DNA of 64,000 nucleotides from Bacteroides thetaiotaomicron VPI-5482 (GTDB lineage Bacteria > Bacteroidota > Bacteroidia > Bacteroidales > Bacteroidaceae). The stretch spans positions 5,704,001-5,768,000 of the forward strand of contig NC_004663.1 in NCBI RefSeq assembly GCF_000011065.1, given 5' to 3'. The notes beneath the pieces are model-generated. The model had not been told where the DNA came from. It did not search any database and saw only the letters and a program-made list of their open reading frames with translations. The translations under genes and the position numbers were made by a program. Numbering within the stretch: position 1 is the first letter of the stretch; the number at the start of each line of letters is the position of its first letter. Positions 54,209 to 62,973 of this stretch are shown here, piece after piece.

Positions 54209-54940
54209 TTGAACTTAATTATCGACATAGGAAATACGACAGCGAAAGTTGCCCTCTTCAATAGAAGTGAGATGGTGGAGGTGTTGACCGAATCCAATCA
54301 ATCATTGGATAGCTTGGAGGCTCTTTGCTCCAAATACCGGATTGAGCGGGGGATTGTAGCTACTGTCGTCGATTTGAACGAACGGATACTTGCCGAACTG
54401 GCTGCTTTGCCGTTCCCCCTGTTATGGCTCAATCATGAGACTCCGCTGCCGGTAGGTAATCTGTACGAAACTCCCGAGACATTGGGATACGACCGGATAG
54501 CTGCCGTAGTGGGGGCCAACGAGCAGTTTCCTCATAATGACATCTTGGTCATTGATGCGGGCACTTGCATCACTTATGAGTTTATTGACTCGAAAGGACA
54601 ATATCATGGCGGTAATATTTCTCCCGGCATGCAGATGCGCTATAAAGCGCTTCACCAGTTTACCGGACGCTTGCCGCTGATAGACTCCAACGGGCGCAAA
54701 CTGCCGATGGGAAGGGATACGGAAACTGCCATCCGTGCAGGGGTGCTGAAAGGAATGGAATATGAAATTTCAGGTTATATTGAGGCTATGAAGCATAAAT
54801 ATCCTGAACTTTTGGTTTTTTTAACGGGCGGAGATGACTTTTCTTTTGATAGCAGCGTAAAAAGTGCCATCTTTGCAGATAGATTTTTAGTGTTGAAAGG
54901 ATTAAATAGAATTTTAAACTATAATAATGGTAGGATTTAA
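54209..54940 (+). CDS. coaX: Type III pantothenate kinase
   Basis: A 243-residue CoaX that phosphorylates pantothenate in coenzyme A synthesis. The N-terminal [14 protein letters not shown] is the ATP-binding DxGNT motif, [14 protein letters not shown] and [14 protein letters not shown] carry the family's Asp residues, and [24 protein letters not shown] follows in two pieces. The start is a TTG at 54209; no ATG lies near, and the frame begins the conserved region at residue 2. The last 14 bases overlap the next gene, so the operon is tight. Confidence 0.94.
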
Positions 54941-56222
54941 ACACACGATTTGGGCGCTTTTGCTCATGATGGTTACCGGAACGGCAATCGCTCAAAATAA
55001 TACAAACTCTCCTTACACACGATATGGCTATGGCGACTTGTCCGATCAAAGTTTCGGAAATAGCAAGGCGATGGGTGGAATTGCTTTCGGACTCAGGGAT
55101 GGAGCACAGATCAATCCAACGAATCCTGCTTCCTATACGGCCATTGATTCGTTGACGTTCCTGTTCGAAGGGGGTGTCAGTTTACAGAATATGAATATTA
55201 GTGGTGGTGGCCTGAAGTTGAATGCCAAAAACGCCAGTTTCGATTATCTCGCTATGCAGTTCCGGTTGGCTCCGTGGATGGCGATGAGTGTCGGATTGTT
55301 GCCATATTCTAATGTGGGGTATACGGTGTCTGATAGTCAGACTACGGACAATGGTTTGGCATATAGCAGAAGTTTTACCGGCGACGGTGGTTTGCATCAA
55401 ATGTACGTTGGTGCTGGTGTAAAAGTACTTAAGAATCTCTCTGTCGGTGTGAATGCATCTTATTTTTGGGGAGATATAACCCGTACAAGAGGAATGTTCT
55501 ATCCGGGAACATCTTCTTATGATTCCTATCAGCGAAAAATGGTAACCTCGATTTCTGATTATAAATTGGATTTCGGTGCACAATATACACAGGCTTTGAA
55601 TAAAAAGAGTTCTTTGACGATTGGTGCTGTATATTCTCCTAAACATAAGTTGAATAATGATTATACGTCAATTGTAATCATGGGAGCATCTAGTTCAAGT
55701 TATGGAACTGAATATAAGGATGTCTTGGATGCTACATTTGAATTACCCAATACCTTTGGAGTCGGATTTACATATAACTATGACAAGCGTTTGACAGTTG
55801 GTGCAGATTATAGCTTACAGCAATGGTCAAAAACTAATTTTGGCGTAGTAACAAGTGACGAGAATGTACGTCAGGACTTTAATGAAACTTTCACTTATTG
55901 TGATCGTACAAAAATATCAGTAGGTGCGGAATACATTCCTAATTTGATAGGACGTTCCTATTTCGCCCACATAAAATACCGTTTAGGAGCTTATTATACG
56001 ACACCGTATTATAAGATTGATGGGAAAAAGGCTTCACGTGAATATGGTGTAACTGCCGGTTTCGGTCTGCCTGTTCCCCGTTCGCGTTCCATACTTAGTA
56101 TCAGTGGACAGTTTGTCCGCGTAAAAGGACTGGAGACGAACATGGTGAATGAAAATATCTTCCGCGTGAGTATCGGGCTTACGTTCAACGAACGTTGGTT
56201 CTTCAAGCGTAGGGTAGAGTAA
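54927..56222 (+). CDS. Outer-membrane beta-barrel protein (FadL/PorV-like)
   Basis: A 431-residue exported protein: signal [23 protein letters not shown], then [20 protein letters not shown] and a long run of alternating aromatic and polar strands ending in FKRRVE. The early [18 protein letters not shown] segment resembles the FadL/OmpP1 and PorV group. A transport or scaffold role in the outer membrane is likely, but the substrate is unknown. It overlaps coaX by 14 bases, and the TPR gene follows 55 bases later. Confidence 0.8.
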
Positions 56223-56277
56223 TAAAAGTGAGAGAGAGAATAGACGATATTATATAAACAACTAAAATTTAGATACA

Positions 56278-57603
56278 ATGAAAATTAAAACGCTTGTGGC
56301 TATGTTGTTCCTTTCGGCTGGAGCAACCACTGTGGTGGCACAGGATGCGTCTAACTGTAACTCAAACAGTAGTATTTCGCATGAGGCTGTGCGTGCAGGA
56401 AATTTTAAAGATGCGTATACTCCCTGGAAAGCTGTGTTGGAAAATTGTCCCACACTCCGTTTTTACACTTTTACTGACGGATATAAAATCCTTAAAGGCT
56501 TGATGGCTCAGATTAAGGATAAGAATAATCCTGAATATCAGAAGTATTTTGATGAATTGATGAATACGCATGATTTGCGTATGAAATACACAGAAGAATT
56601 CCTTGCAAAAGGAACTAAAGTGTCTTCTGCTGACGAAGCGCTGGGTATCAAGGCTGTAGACTATATTGCTTTGGCTCCGAAAGTAGACGCTAACCAAGCC
56701 TATCAATGGTTGAGCCAGTCTGTAAATGCAGTGAAAGGCGAATCGGCAGCTGCTACGCTTTTTTATTTCCTTCAGATGTCATTGGATAAACTGAAAGCTG
56801 ATCCTAATCATAAAGAACAATTTATTCAGGATTATCTGCTTGCTTCAGAATATGCTGACGCTGCTATTGCTGCAGAAACTAATGAAGCAAAAAAGAAAAA
56901 CTTTATGGGTATCAAAGATAACCTCGTGGCTTTGTTCGTAAACAGTGGTACTGCTGATTGCGAATCTCTGCAAAGTATCTATGGCCCAAAAGTAGAAGCT
57001 AACCAGACAGACTTGGCTTATCTGAAAAAAGTAATCGATATCATGAAAATGATGAGATGTACAGAAAGCGAAGCTTATCTGCAAGCATCTTTCTACGCTT
57101 ATAAGATAGAGCCAACAGCTGAAGCTGCTACAGGATGTGCTTATCAGGCATTCAAGAAAGGTGATATTGACGGTGCTGTGAAGTTCTTTGACGAAGCAAT
57201 CCAACTGGAAACTGATAACGTGAAGAAAGCAGAAAAGGCATATGCTGCTGCAGCTGTATTGGCTTCTGCTAAGAAATTGTCTCAAGCCAGATCATACTGT
57301 CAGAAAGCAATTAGCTTCAACGAGAACTATGGTGCTCCTTATATCCTGATTGCTAACTTGTATGCAATGAGTCCTAACTGGAGTGACGAGTCTGCATTGA
57401 ATAAGTGTACTTACTTCGCTGTAATTGATAAACTGCAACGTGCAAAAGCAGTTGACCCAAGTGTGGCTGAAGAAGCAAACAAGTTGATTGGTACATATTC
57501 CGGTCATACTCCACAGGCTAAAGACCTATTTATGTTAGGTTACAAACAAGGCGACCGTATCACTATCGGTGGCTGGATCGGAGAGACTACAACGATTAGA
57601 TAA
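56278..57603 (+). CDS. Exported tetratricopeptide-repeat protein
   Basis: A 441-residue periplasmic protein with a signal peptide (MKIKTLVAMLFLSAGATTVVA). The body is made of helical pairs; TPR units are clearest at about 275-345 (ATGCAYQAFKKGDIDGAVKF, then the following KAEKAYAAAAVLASAKKL). Several Cys residues in the mature part may form disulfides. Codon bias suggests good expression. It lies between a beta-barrel gene and lptC, which hints at an envelope-assembly job, but this is not shown by the sequence. Confidence 0.82.
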   Translation: MKIKTLVAMLFLSAGATTVVAQDASNCNSNSSISHEAVRAGNFKDAYTPWKAVLENCPTLRFYTFTDGYKILKGLMAQIKDKNNPEYQKYFDELMNTHDLRMKYTEEFLAKGTKVSSADEALGIKAVDYIALAPKVDANQAYQWLSQSVNAVKGESAAATLFYFLQMSLDKLKADPNHKEQFIQDYLLASEYADAAIAAETNEAKKKNFMGIKDNLVALFVNSGTADCESLQSIYGPKVEANQTDLAYLKKVIDIMKMMRCTESEAYLQASFYAYKIEPTAEAATGCAYQAFKKGDIDGAVKFFDEAIQLETDNVKKAEKAYAAAAVLASAKKLSQARSYCQKAISFNENYGAPYILIANLYAMSPNWSDESALNKCTYFAVIDKLQRAKAVDPSVAEEANKLIGTYSGHTPQAKDLFMLGYKQGDRITIGGWIGETTTIR

Positions 57604-57608
57604 AATTT

Positions 57609-58262
57609 ATGTTGCGAAAACGAAGTAACCGTTTGTTGCATAAAAGCATAAGCATAACAATTGCCTTCGGGGCAATTGTTATGCTTCTTTCATTTTCTTC
57701 CTGCGGCGGTAAGAAGAATACGCTGGGCGACGCCATCACAGAACGTGATTCATTACCGGTGATGAATACACTGGGAGTAACTACTCTTATATCCGACTCG
57801 GGAGTGACACGTTATCGGGTGAATACAGAAGAATGGACGGTGTACGACCGCAAGAAACCTTCCTATTGGGCATTTGAAAAGGGAGTTTATCTGGAACAAT
57901 TTGATTCTATCTTTAATATTGAAGCCAGCATCAAGGCAGATACCGCTTATTATTATGATAAGCAGAAACTCTGGAAACTGATAGGGAATGTAGATATACA
58001 GAACCGGAAAGGGGAGCGTTTCAATACCGAGTTGCTTTATTGGAACGAGGCAACTCAAAAAGTCTATTCCGACAAGTTTATACGTATCCAGCAGCCGGAT
58101 CGTGTAATTACCGGACATGGTTTTGACTCCAATCAGCAAATGACCGTTTATGTCATTCAGAATATTGAGGGCATTTTCTATGTTGACGAAAATGGGGGAA
58201 CTGCTCAACCGGAAGTAAAAGCATTGCCGCCGGATTCGACGAAAAAAGATTCTGTGAAATAA
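57609..58262 (+). CDS. lptC: LPS export periplasmic protein LptC
   Basis: A 217-residue membrane-bound lipoprotein-type LptC that passes lipopolysaccharide from LptBFG to LptA. The signal ends FSSC (near Cys32), and the beta-jellyroll follows, with YRVNTEEWTVYDRKKPSYWA, KLWKLIGNVDIQNRKGERF and NTELLYWNEATQKVYSDKF. The start at 57609 is 5 bases after the TPR stop. A perfect 15-bp hairpin lies within codons 15-26, in the signal-peptide part. The CBS/CorC gene begins 3 bases after the stop. Confidence 0.88.
   Translation: MLRKRSNRLLHKSISITIAFGAIVMLLSFSSCGGKKNTLGDAITERDSLPVMNTLGVTTLISDSGVTRYRVNTEEWTVYDRKKPSYWAFEKGVYLEQFDSIFNIEASIKADTAYYYDKQKLWKLIGNVDIQNRKGERFNTELLYWNEATQKVYSDKFIRIQQPDRVITGHGFDSNQQMTVYVIQNIEGIFYVDENGGTAQPEVKALPPDSTKKDSVK
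57651..57685 (+). promoter_or_regulatory. Perfect hairpin inside the lptC signal-peptide codons
   Basis: AGCATAACAATTGCC (57651-57665) pairs fully with GGCAATTGTTATGCT (57671-57685) around TTCGG, and a pyrimidine-rich stretch TCTTTCATTTTCTTCC follows. It has the look of an intrinsic terminator or attenuator placed 40 bases into the gene. A chance origin for 15 uninterrupted pairs is unlikely. Confidence 0.6.
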
Positions 58263-58265
58263 ACT

Positions 58266-59522
58266 ATGAATATTTATATCTCTTTACTCATCACTATGGC
58301 TTTCTCCGCTTTCTTCTCAGGAATGGAGATCGCGTTTGTCTCAGTAGATAAGTTGCGCTTTGAAATGGAACGTAAGGGGGGAATCACATCCCGTATTCTT
58401 TCCATCTTTTTCAAGAACTCGAACGAATTTATCTCTACCATGCTGGTAGGAAACAATATAGCATTGGTTATCTATGGTATATTGATGGCACAGATCATCG
58501 GTGATAATCTGTTGGCTGGTTTTATTGATAACCACTTTCTGATGGTGTTGGCGCAGACCGTCATCTCTACTCTGATTATTTTGGTGACTGGAGAGTTTCT
58601 TCCTAAAACATTGTTTAAGATCAATCCCAATCTGGTCTTGAATGTTGCCGCTATTCCGCTTTTTATTTGTTATGTCATTTTATATCCTGTCTCGAAGTTA
58701 TCTTCCGGTTTGTCTTGCCTTTTTCTTCGTATATTCGGTATGAAGGTAAATAAGGATGCTTCGGACAAGGCTTTCGGAAAAGTCGATCTGGACTACTTCG
58801 TGCAGAGTAGCATCGATAATGCTGCGAATGAAGAAGAATTGGATACGGAAGTGAAAATCTTTCAAAATGCACTTGATTTCTCAAACATAAAAATACGTGA
58901 CTGTATCGTTCCGCGTACCGAAGTCGTTGCGGTTGACCTTACTACTTCGCTGGATGAACTCAAGAGTCGTTTTATAGAATCCGGGATCTCGAAGATCATT
59001 GTGTATGACGGAAATATCGATAATGTGGTCGGTTTTATTCATTCGTCGGAAATGTTTCGTGATCCGAAAGACTGGCGTGATAACGTGAAAGACGTGCCGA
59101 TCGTACCCGAAACGATGTCTGCCCACAAACTGATGAAGCTGTTTATGTTGCAAAAGAGGACGATTGCCGTGGTAGTAGATGAGTTTGGAGGTACATCCGG
59201 CATTGTGTCGTTGGAAGATTTGGTAGAAGAAATATTTGGTGATATAGAAGATGAACATGACAATACTTCCTATATCTGCAAGAAAATTGACGAAGATGAA
59301 TATGTTTTGTCCGCCCGTCTGGAGATAGAAAAAGTCAATGAAATGTTCGGACTTGATCTGCCCGAATCGGACGACTATCTGACGGTAGGCGGATTGATAC
59401 TGAACCAATATCAGAGCTTCCCGAAACTGCACGAATTGGTACGTGTCGGCCGTTATCAGTTTAAAATAATCAAGGTGACAGCGACAAAAATAGAACTTGT
59501 ACGCTTAAAAGTCATGGAATAA
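58266..59522 (+). CDS. DUF21/CBS/CorC family membrane protein
   Basis: A 418-residue hemolysin-III-like or CNNM-type protein. An N-terminal DUF21 domain with about four membrane segments (1-150) includes FFSGMEIAFVSVDKLR and FLPKTLFKINPNLVLN. A pair of CBS domains follows (about 205-330) with the IRDCIVPRTEVVAVD and DEFGGTSGIVSLEDLVEE signatures, and a CorC_HlyC transporter-associated domain (about 340-418) closes the protein. Relatives handle magnesium, cobalt or sodium ions or act in resistance; the ion here is not known. It starts 3 bases after lptC. Confidence 0.92.
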   Translation: MNIYISLLITMAFSAFFSGMEIAFVSVDKLRFEMERKGGITSRILSIFFKNSNEFISTMLVGNNIALVIYGILMAQIIGDNLLAGFIDNHFLMVLAQTVISTLIILVTGEFLPKTLFKINPNLVLNVAAIPLFICYVILYPVSKLSSGLSCLFLRIFGMKVNKDASDKAFGKVDLDYFVQSSIDNAANEEELDTEVKIFQNALDFSNIKIRDCIVPRTEVVAVDLTTSLDELKSRFIESGISKIIVYDGNIDNVVGFIHSSEMFRDPKDWRDNVKDVPIVPETMSAHKLMKLFMLQKRTIAVVVDEFGGTSGIVSLEDLVEEIFGDIEDEHDNTSYICKKIDEDEYVLSARLEIEKVNEMFGLDLPESDDYLTVGGLILNQYQSFPKLHELVRVGRYQFKIIKVTATKIELVRLKVME

Positions 59523-59577
59523 TGGCGATAACCGTGAAATTTTTAGCTAATAAATAGAAGCATATTAGCATTTTTTG

Positions 59578-59585
59578 TATCTTCG
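59578..59585 (+). promoter_or_regulatory. Possible promoter -7 element (TATCTTCG) of the foldase gene
   Basis: A near match to TAnnTTTG with TTG nearby, 57 bases before the ATG. It would let the foldase be expressed apart from the lptC operon. Confidence 0.45.
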
Positions 59586-59641
59586 TGCGCTAAAATGACA
59601 ATAGAAAGAAATAATAATAAACATAAATCGTATTAATCAAA

Positions 59642-61780
59642 ATGGCAACATTACAAAACATTAGGTCGAAAGGACCTCTATTGGTGATTGTTATCGGTTT
59701 GGCGCTGTTTGCTTTCATCGCGGGTGACGCGTGGAAGGTGATGCAACCGCACCAGGCACATGACGTAGGTGAGGTGAACGGAGATGCTCTTTCCGCTCAA
59801 GAGTATCAGAATCTGGTAGAAGAATATACCGAAGTGATAAAACTCTCCCGTGGAGTGACTGCACTGAACGACGAACAGACCAATCAGGTGCGCGACGAAG
59901 TATGGCGTTCCTACGTTAATAACAAACTGGTTGAGAAAGAAGCAAAAGCATTGGGACTGACAGTTTCTGCTGCTGAAATTCAGGATATCCTGAAAGCAGG
60001 CGTGCATCCGTTGTTGCAACAGACTCCTTTCCGCAACCCGCAGACCGGTGCTTTCGATAAGGATATGCTCAATAAGTTCCTGGTAGATTACGCTAAAATG
60101 AACGAATCTCAGATGCCGGCTCAGTATGCAGAACAGTACAACAACATGTACAAATACTGGTCATTCATCCAGAAGACATTGGTTCAGAGCCGCCTGGCAG
60201 AGAAATATCAGGCATTGGTAGCAAAAGCGCTTCTCTCTAACCCGGTAGAAGCACAGGACGCTTTTGACGCAAGAGTGAATCAATATGACTTGTTGATGGC
60301 TGCCGTTCCTTATTCTTCTATAGTAGATTCTACAATCGTTGTGAAAGAATCGGAACTGAAAGACCTTTATAACAAGAAAAAAGAACAGTTCAAGCAATAT
60401 CAGGAAAGCCGTGATATCAAGTACATTGATGTTCAGGTGACTGCAAGTGCGGAAGACAGAGCTGCTATCCAGCAGGAAGTAGACGAAGCTACTGCACAGC
60501 TGGCTACTACAACAGATGACTATACTTCTTTTATCCGTTCTGTAGGCTCGGAAGCTCCTTATGTAGACTTGTTCTATAATAAAACAGCTTTCCCGTCAGA
60601 TGTAGTTGCCCGTCTGGACTCTGCATCCGTTGGTTCTGTTTATGGTCCGTACTATAATGGTGCCGACAATACTATCAATTCATTCAAAGTGGTTGCAAAA
60701 ACAGCTGCTGCCGACTCAATCGAGTTCCGTCAGATTCAGGTGTTTGCAGAAGACGCTTTGAAGACAAAAGCCTTGGCGGACAGTATCTATACTGCTATCA
60801 AAGGCGGTGCTAACTTCGCAGATCTGGCTAAGAAATACGGTCAGACGGGTGAGACTAACTGGATGAGCTCTGCACAGTATGAAGGCGCACAGATCGATGG
60901 TGACAACCTGAAGTTTATCTCTGCTATCAATAATACAGGCGTGAACGAAGTAGTAAACCTGCCGTTGGGACAAGCTAATGTAATCCTGCAAGTGACTAAC
61001 AAGAAAGCTGTGAAGGATAAATATAAAGTAGCTGTTGTGAAACGTGAAGTTGAATTCAGCAAAGAAACTTATAACCGTGCTTACAATGATTTCAGCCAGT
61101 TCATCGCTGCCAATCCTACTGCTGAAAAGATGATCGCTAACGCTGAAGAAGCCGGATACAAACTGCTTGACAGAAGAGACTTGTATAGCTCAGAACATAC
61201 TATCGGTGGTGTAAGAGGTACTAAAGAAGCATTGAGATGGGCATTTTCCGCTAAACCGGGTGATGTTTCCGGTTTGTATGAATGTGGCGAAAGCGACCAT
61301 ATGGTTGCAGTAGCTCTGGTTGGTGTTACTCCGGAAGGATATCGTCCGCTGAAAGCTGTACAGGATCAGTTGAGAGCTGAAATCGTTAAAGATAAGAAAG
61401 CCGAAAAGATCATGGCTGACATGAAGGCTGCCAATGCAACTTCTCTCGACCAGTACAAGGCTATGTCCGGCGCAGTCAGCGATTCTTTGAAGCTGGTTAC
61501 ATTTGCCGCTCCCGCTTATGTTTCTGCATTGCGCAGCAGCGAACCGTTGGTAGGTGCTTATGCTTCTGTGGCTGAAATGAATAAACTGAGCGCTCCGATC
61601 AAAGGTAATGCCGGTGTATTTGTGCTTCAGATGTATGGCAAAGACAAACTGAGCGATACTTTCAACGCTAAAGATGAAGAAGCTACATTGGCTAACATGC
61701 ACGCACGCTTCGCAAGCCGTCTGATGAACGACCTGTATCTGAAAGGAAAAGTGAAGGATACACGTTACCTGTTCTTCTAA
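59642..61780 (+). CDS. Membrane-anchored peptidyl-prolyl isomerase (PpiD/SurA type)
   Basis: A 712-residue periplasmic foldase. One membrane helix near the N terminus (about 12-28, PLLVIVIGLALFAFIAG) anchors a SurA_N-like helical domain (about 35-190). A parvulin domain follows (about 350-460) with the FRQIQVF strand, GANFADLAKKYG and NLPLGQANVILQVTNK. A second helical part forms the C terminus. The layout is that of PpiD in Bacteroidetes, which helps outer-membrane proteins leave SecYEG. It is closed by a strong terminator. Confidence 0.9.
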   Translation: MATLQNIRSKGPLLVIVIGLALFAFIAGDAWKVMQPHQAHDVGEVNGDALSAQEYQNLVEEYTEVIKLSRGVTALNDEQTNQVRDEVWRSYVNNKLVEKEAKALGLTVSAAEIQDILKAGVHPLLQQTPFRNPQTGAFDKDMLNKFLVDYAKMNESQMPAQYAEQYNNMYKYWSFIQKTLVQSRLAEKYQALVAKALLSNPVEAQDAFDARVNQYDLLMAAVPYSSIVDSTIVVKESELKDLYNKKKEQFKQYQESRDIKYIDVQVTASAEDRAAIQQEVDEATAQLATTTDDYTSFIRSVGSEAPYVDLFYNKTAFPSDVVARLDSASVGSVYGPYYNGADNTINSFKVVAKTAAADSIEFRQIQVFAEDALKTKALADSIYTAIKGGANFADLAKKYGQTGETNWMSSAQYEGAQIDGDNLKFISAINNTGVNEVVNLPLGQANVILQVTNKKAVKDKYKVAVVKREVEFSKETYNRAYNDFSQFIAANPTAEKMIANAEEAGYKLLDRRDLYSSEHTIGGVRGTKEALRWAFSAKPGDVSGLYECGESDHMVAVALVGVTPEGYRPLKAVQDQLRAEIVKDKKAEKIMADMKAANATSLDQYKAMSGAVSDSLKLVTFAAPAYVSALRSSEPLVGAYASVAEMNKLSAPIKGNAGVFVLQMYGKDKLSDTFNAKDEEATLANMHARFASRLMNDLYLKGKVKDTRYLFF

Positions 61781-61805
61781 GATTAGTCGTAAAAACGATA
61801 ACTGC

Positions 61806-61840
61806 AAAAGGTCGTTCCATGCTTTGGAACGACCTTTTTT
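61806..61840 (+). terminator. Terminator after the foldase gene
   Basis: A 14-bp stem AAAAGGTCGTTCCA/TGGAACGACCTTTT with a 5-base loop, followed by further Ts. Confidence 0.92.
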
Positions 61841-61885
61841 GCTAACTTTTACATCCTTGCTATACGGAAATCGACTTTATTTCCT

Positions 61886-61893
61886 TACATTTG
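61886..61893 (+). promoter_or_regulatory. Promoter -7 element (TACATTTG) of rlmN
   Basis: An exact TAnnTTTG match 25 bases before the rlmN ATG. A seven-codon frame (61905-61928) starts between them and overlaps the gene start. Confidence 0.6.
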
Positions 61894-61918
61894 CAAATAT
61901 AAACCATGAACAGAAAGA

Positions 61919-62956
61919 ATGATGTCTAAATATCCCCTCTTAGGAATGACGCTTATAGAGCTGCAGTCACTGGTGAAACGTCTGGGAATGCCGGGCTTTG
62001 CAGCCAAACAGATTGCATCCTGGCTTTATGATAAGAAGGTGACTTCGATTGATGAAATGACTAACTTGTCGTTGAAATACCGGGAGTTACTGAAGCAGAA
62101 CTATGAGGTAGGAGCTGAAGCTCCGGTGGAGGAAATGCGCTCTGTAGACGGTACGGTGAAATACCTGTACCCTGTGGGCGAGAATCATTTTGTGGAGTCG
62201 GTGTATATTCCGGATGATGAACGGGCGACTTTATGCATTTCTTCGCAGGTAGGCTGCAAAATGAACTGCAAGTTCTGTATGACCGGGAAACAAGGCTACT
62301 CTGCCAACCTGACCGCCCATCAGATTATCAATCAGATTCACTCCTTGCCCGAACGGGACAAACTGACGAATGTCGTCATGATGGGAATGGGCGAACCGCT
62401 CGATAATCTGGAAGAGGTGTTGAAGGCATTGGACATACTGACTGGGTCCTATGGTTATGCATGGAGTCCGAAGCGGATTACCGTTTCAACTGTCGGATTG
62501 CGGAAAGGATTGCGGCGCTTTATCGAAGAAAGCGACTGTCACCTTGCCATCAGCCTGCATTCTCCGGTGACCGCCCAGCGTGCGGAACTGATGCCGGCGG
62601 AGAAAGCCTTTTCTATCACGGAAATGGTGGAACTGTTAAAAAACTATGATTTTAGCAAACAGCGTCGACTTTCGTTTGAGTATATTGTTTTTAAGGGGCT
62701 TAATGATTCGCAAGTTTATGCCAAGGAGTTACTCAAACTGCTTCGCGGACTGGATTGCCGGATGAACCTGATCCGTTTCCATTCTATTCCGGGAGTAGCC
62801 CTTGAAGGAGCCGATATGGATACAATGACCCGTTTCCGTGACTATCTGACCACGCACGGGCTTTTCACTACCATTCGTGCTTCGCGGGGAGAGGATATTT
62901 TTGCGGCATGCGGTATGCTGTCGACTGCGAAACAGGAGGAAAATAATAAAAGTTAA
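61919..62956 (+). CDS. rlmN: Dual-specificity rRNA/tRNA methyltransferase RlmN
   Basis: A 345-residue radical-SAM enzyme that methylates C2 of A2503 in 23S rRNA (and A37 of some tRNAs). The radical-SAM cluster motif is CKMNCKFC, with KQGYSANLTAHQIINQI next to it. The N-terminal helical domain contains GMPGFAAKQIASWLYDK, and the C-terminal Cys in FAACGML is the methyl-carrying residue. MGMGEPLDNL and STVGLRKGLRRF are further family marks. Two ATGs start the gene; the first (61919) is used. The DUF4837 gene follows 17 bases later. Confidence 0.95.
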   Translation: MMSKYPLLGMTLIELQSLVKRLGMPGFAAKQIASWLYDKKVTSIDEMTNLSLKYRELLKQNYEVGAEAPVEEMRSVDGTVKYLYPVGENHFVESVYIPDDERATLCISSQVGCKMNCKFCMTGKQGYSANLTAHQIINQIHSLPERDKLTNVVMMGMGEPLDNLEEVLKALDILTGSYGYAWSPKRITVSTVGLRKGLRRFIEESDCHLAISLHSPVTAQRAELMPAEKAFSITEMVELLKNYDFSKQRRLSFEYIVFKGLNDSQVYAKELLKLLRGLDCRMNLIRFHSIPGVALEGADMDTMTRFRDYLTTHGLFTTIRASRGEDIFAACGMLSTAKQEENNKS

Positions 62957-62973
62957 TATAAAAATCGAACATC

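Noticed and set aside
61905..61928. Seven-codon upstream frame overlapping the rlmN start
   Set aside because: It is very short, has no regulatory sequence features such as rare-codon runs, and could arise by chance.
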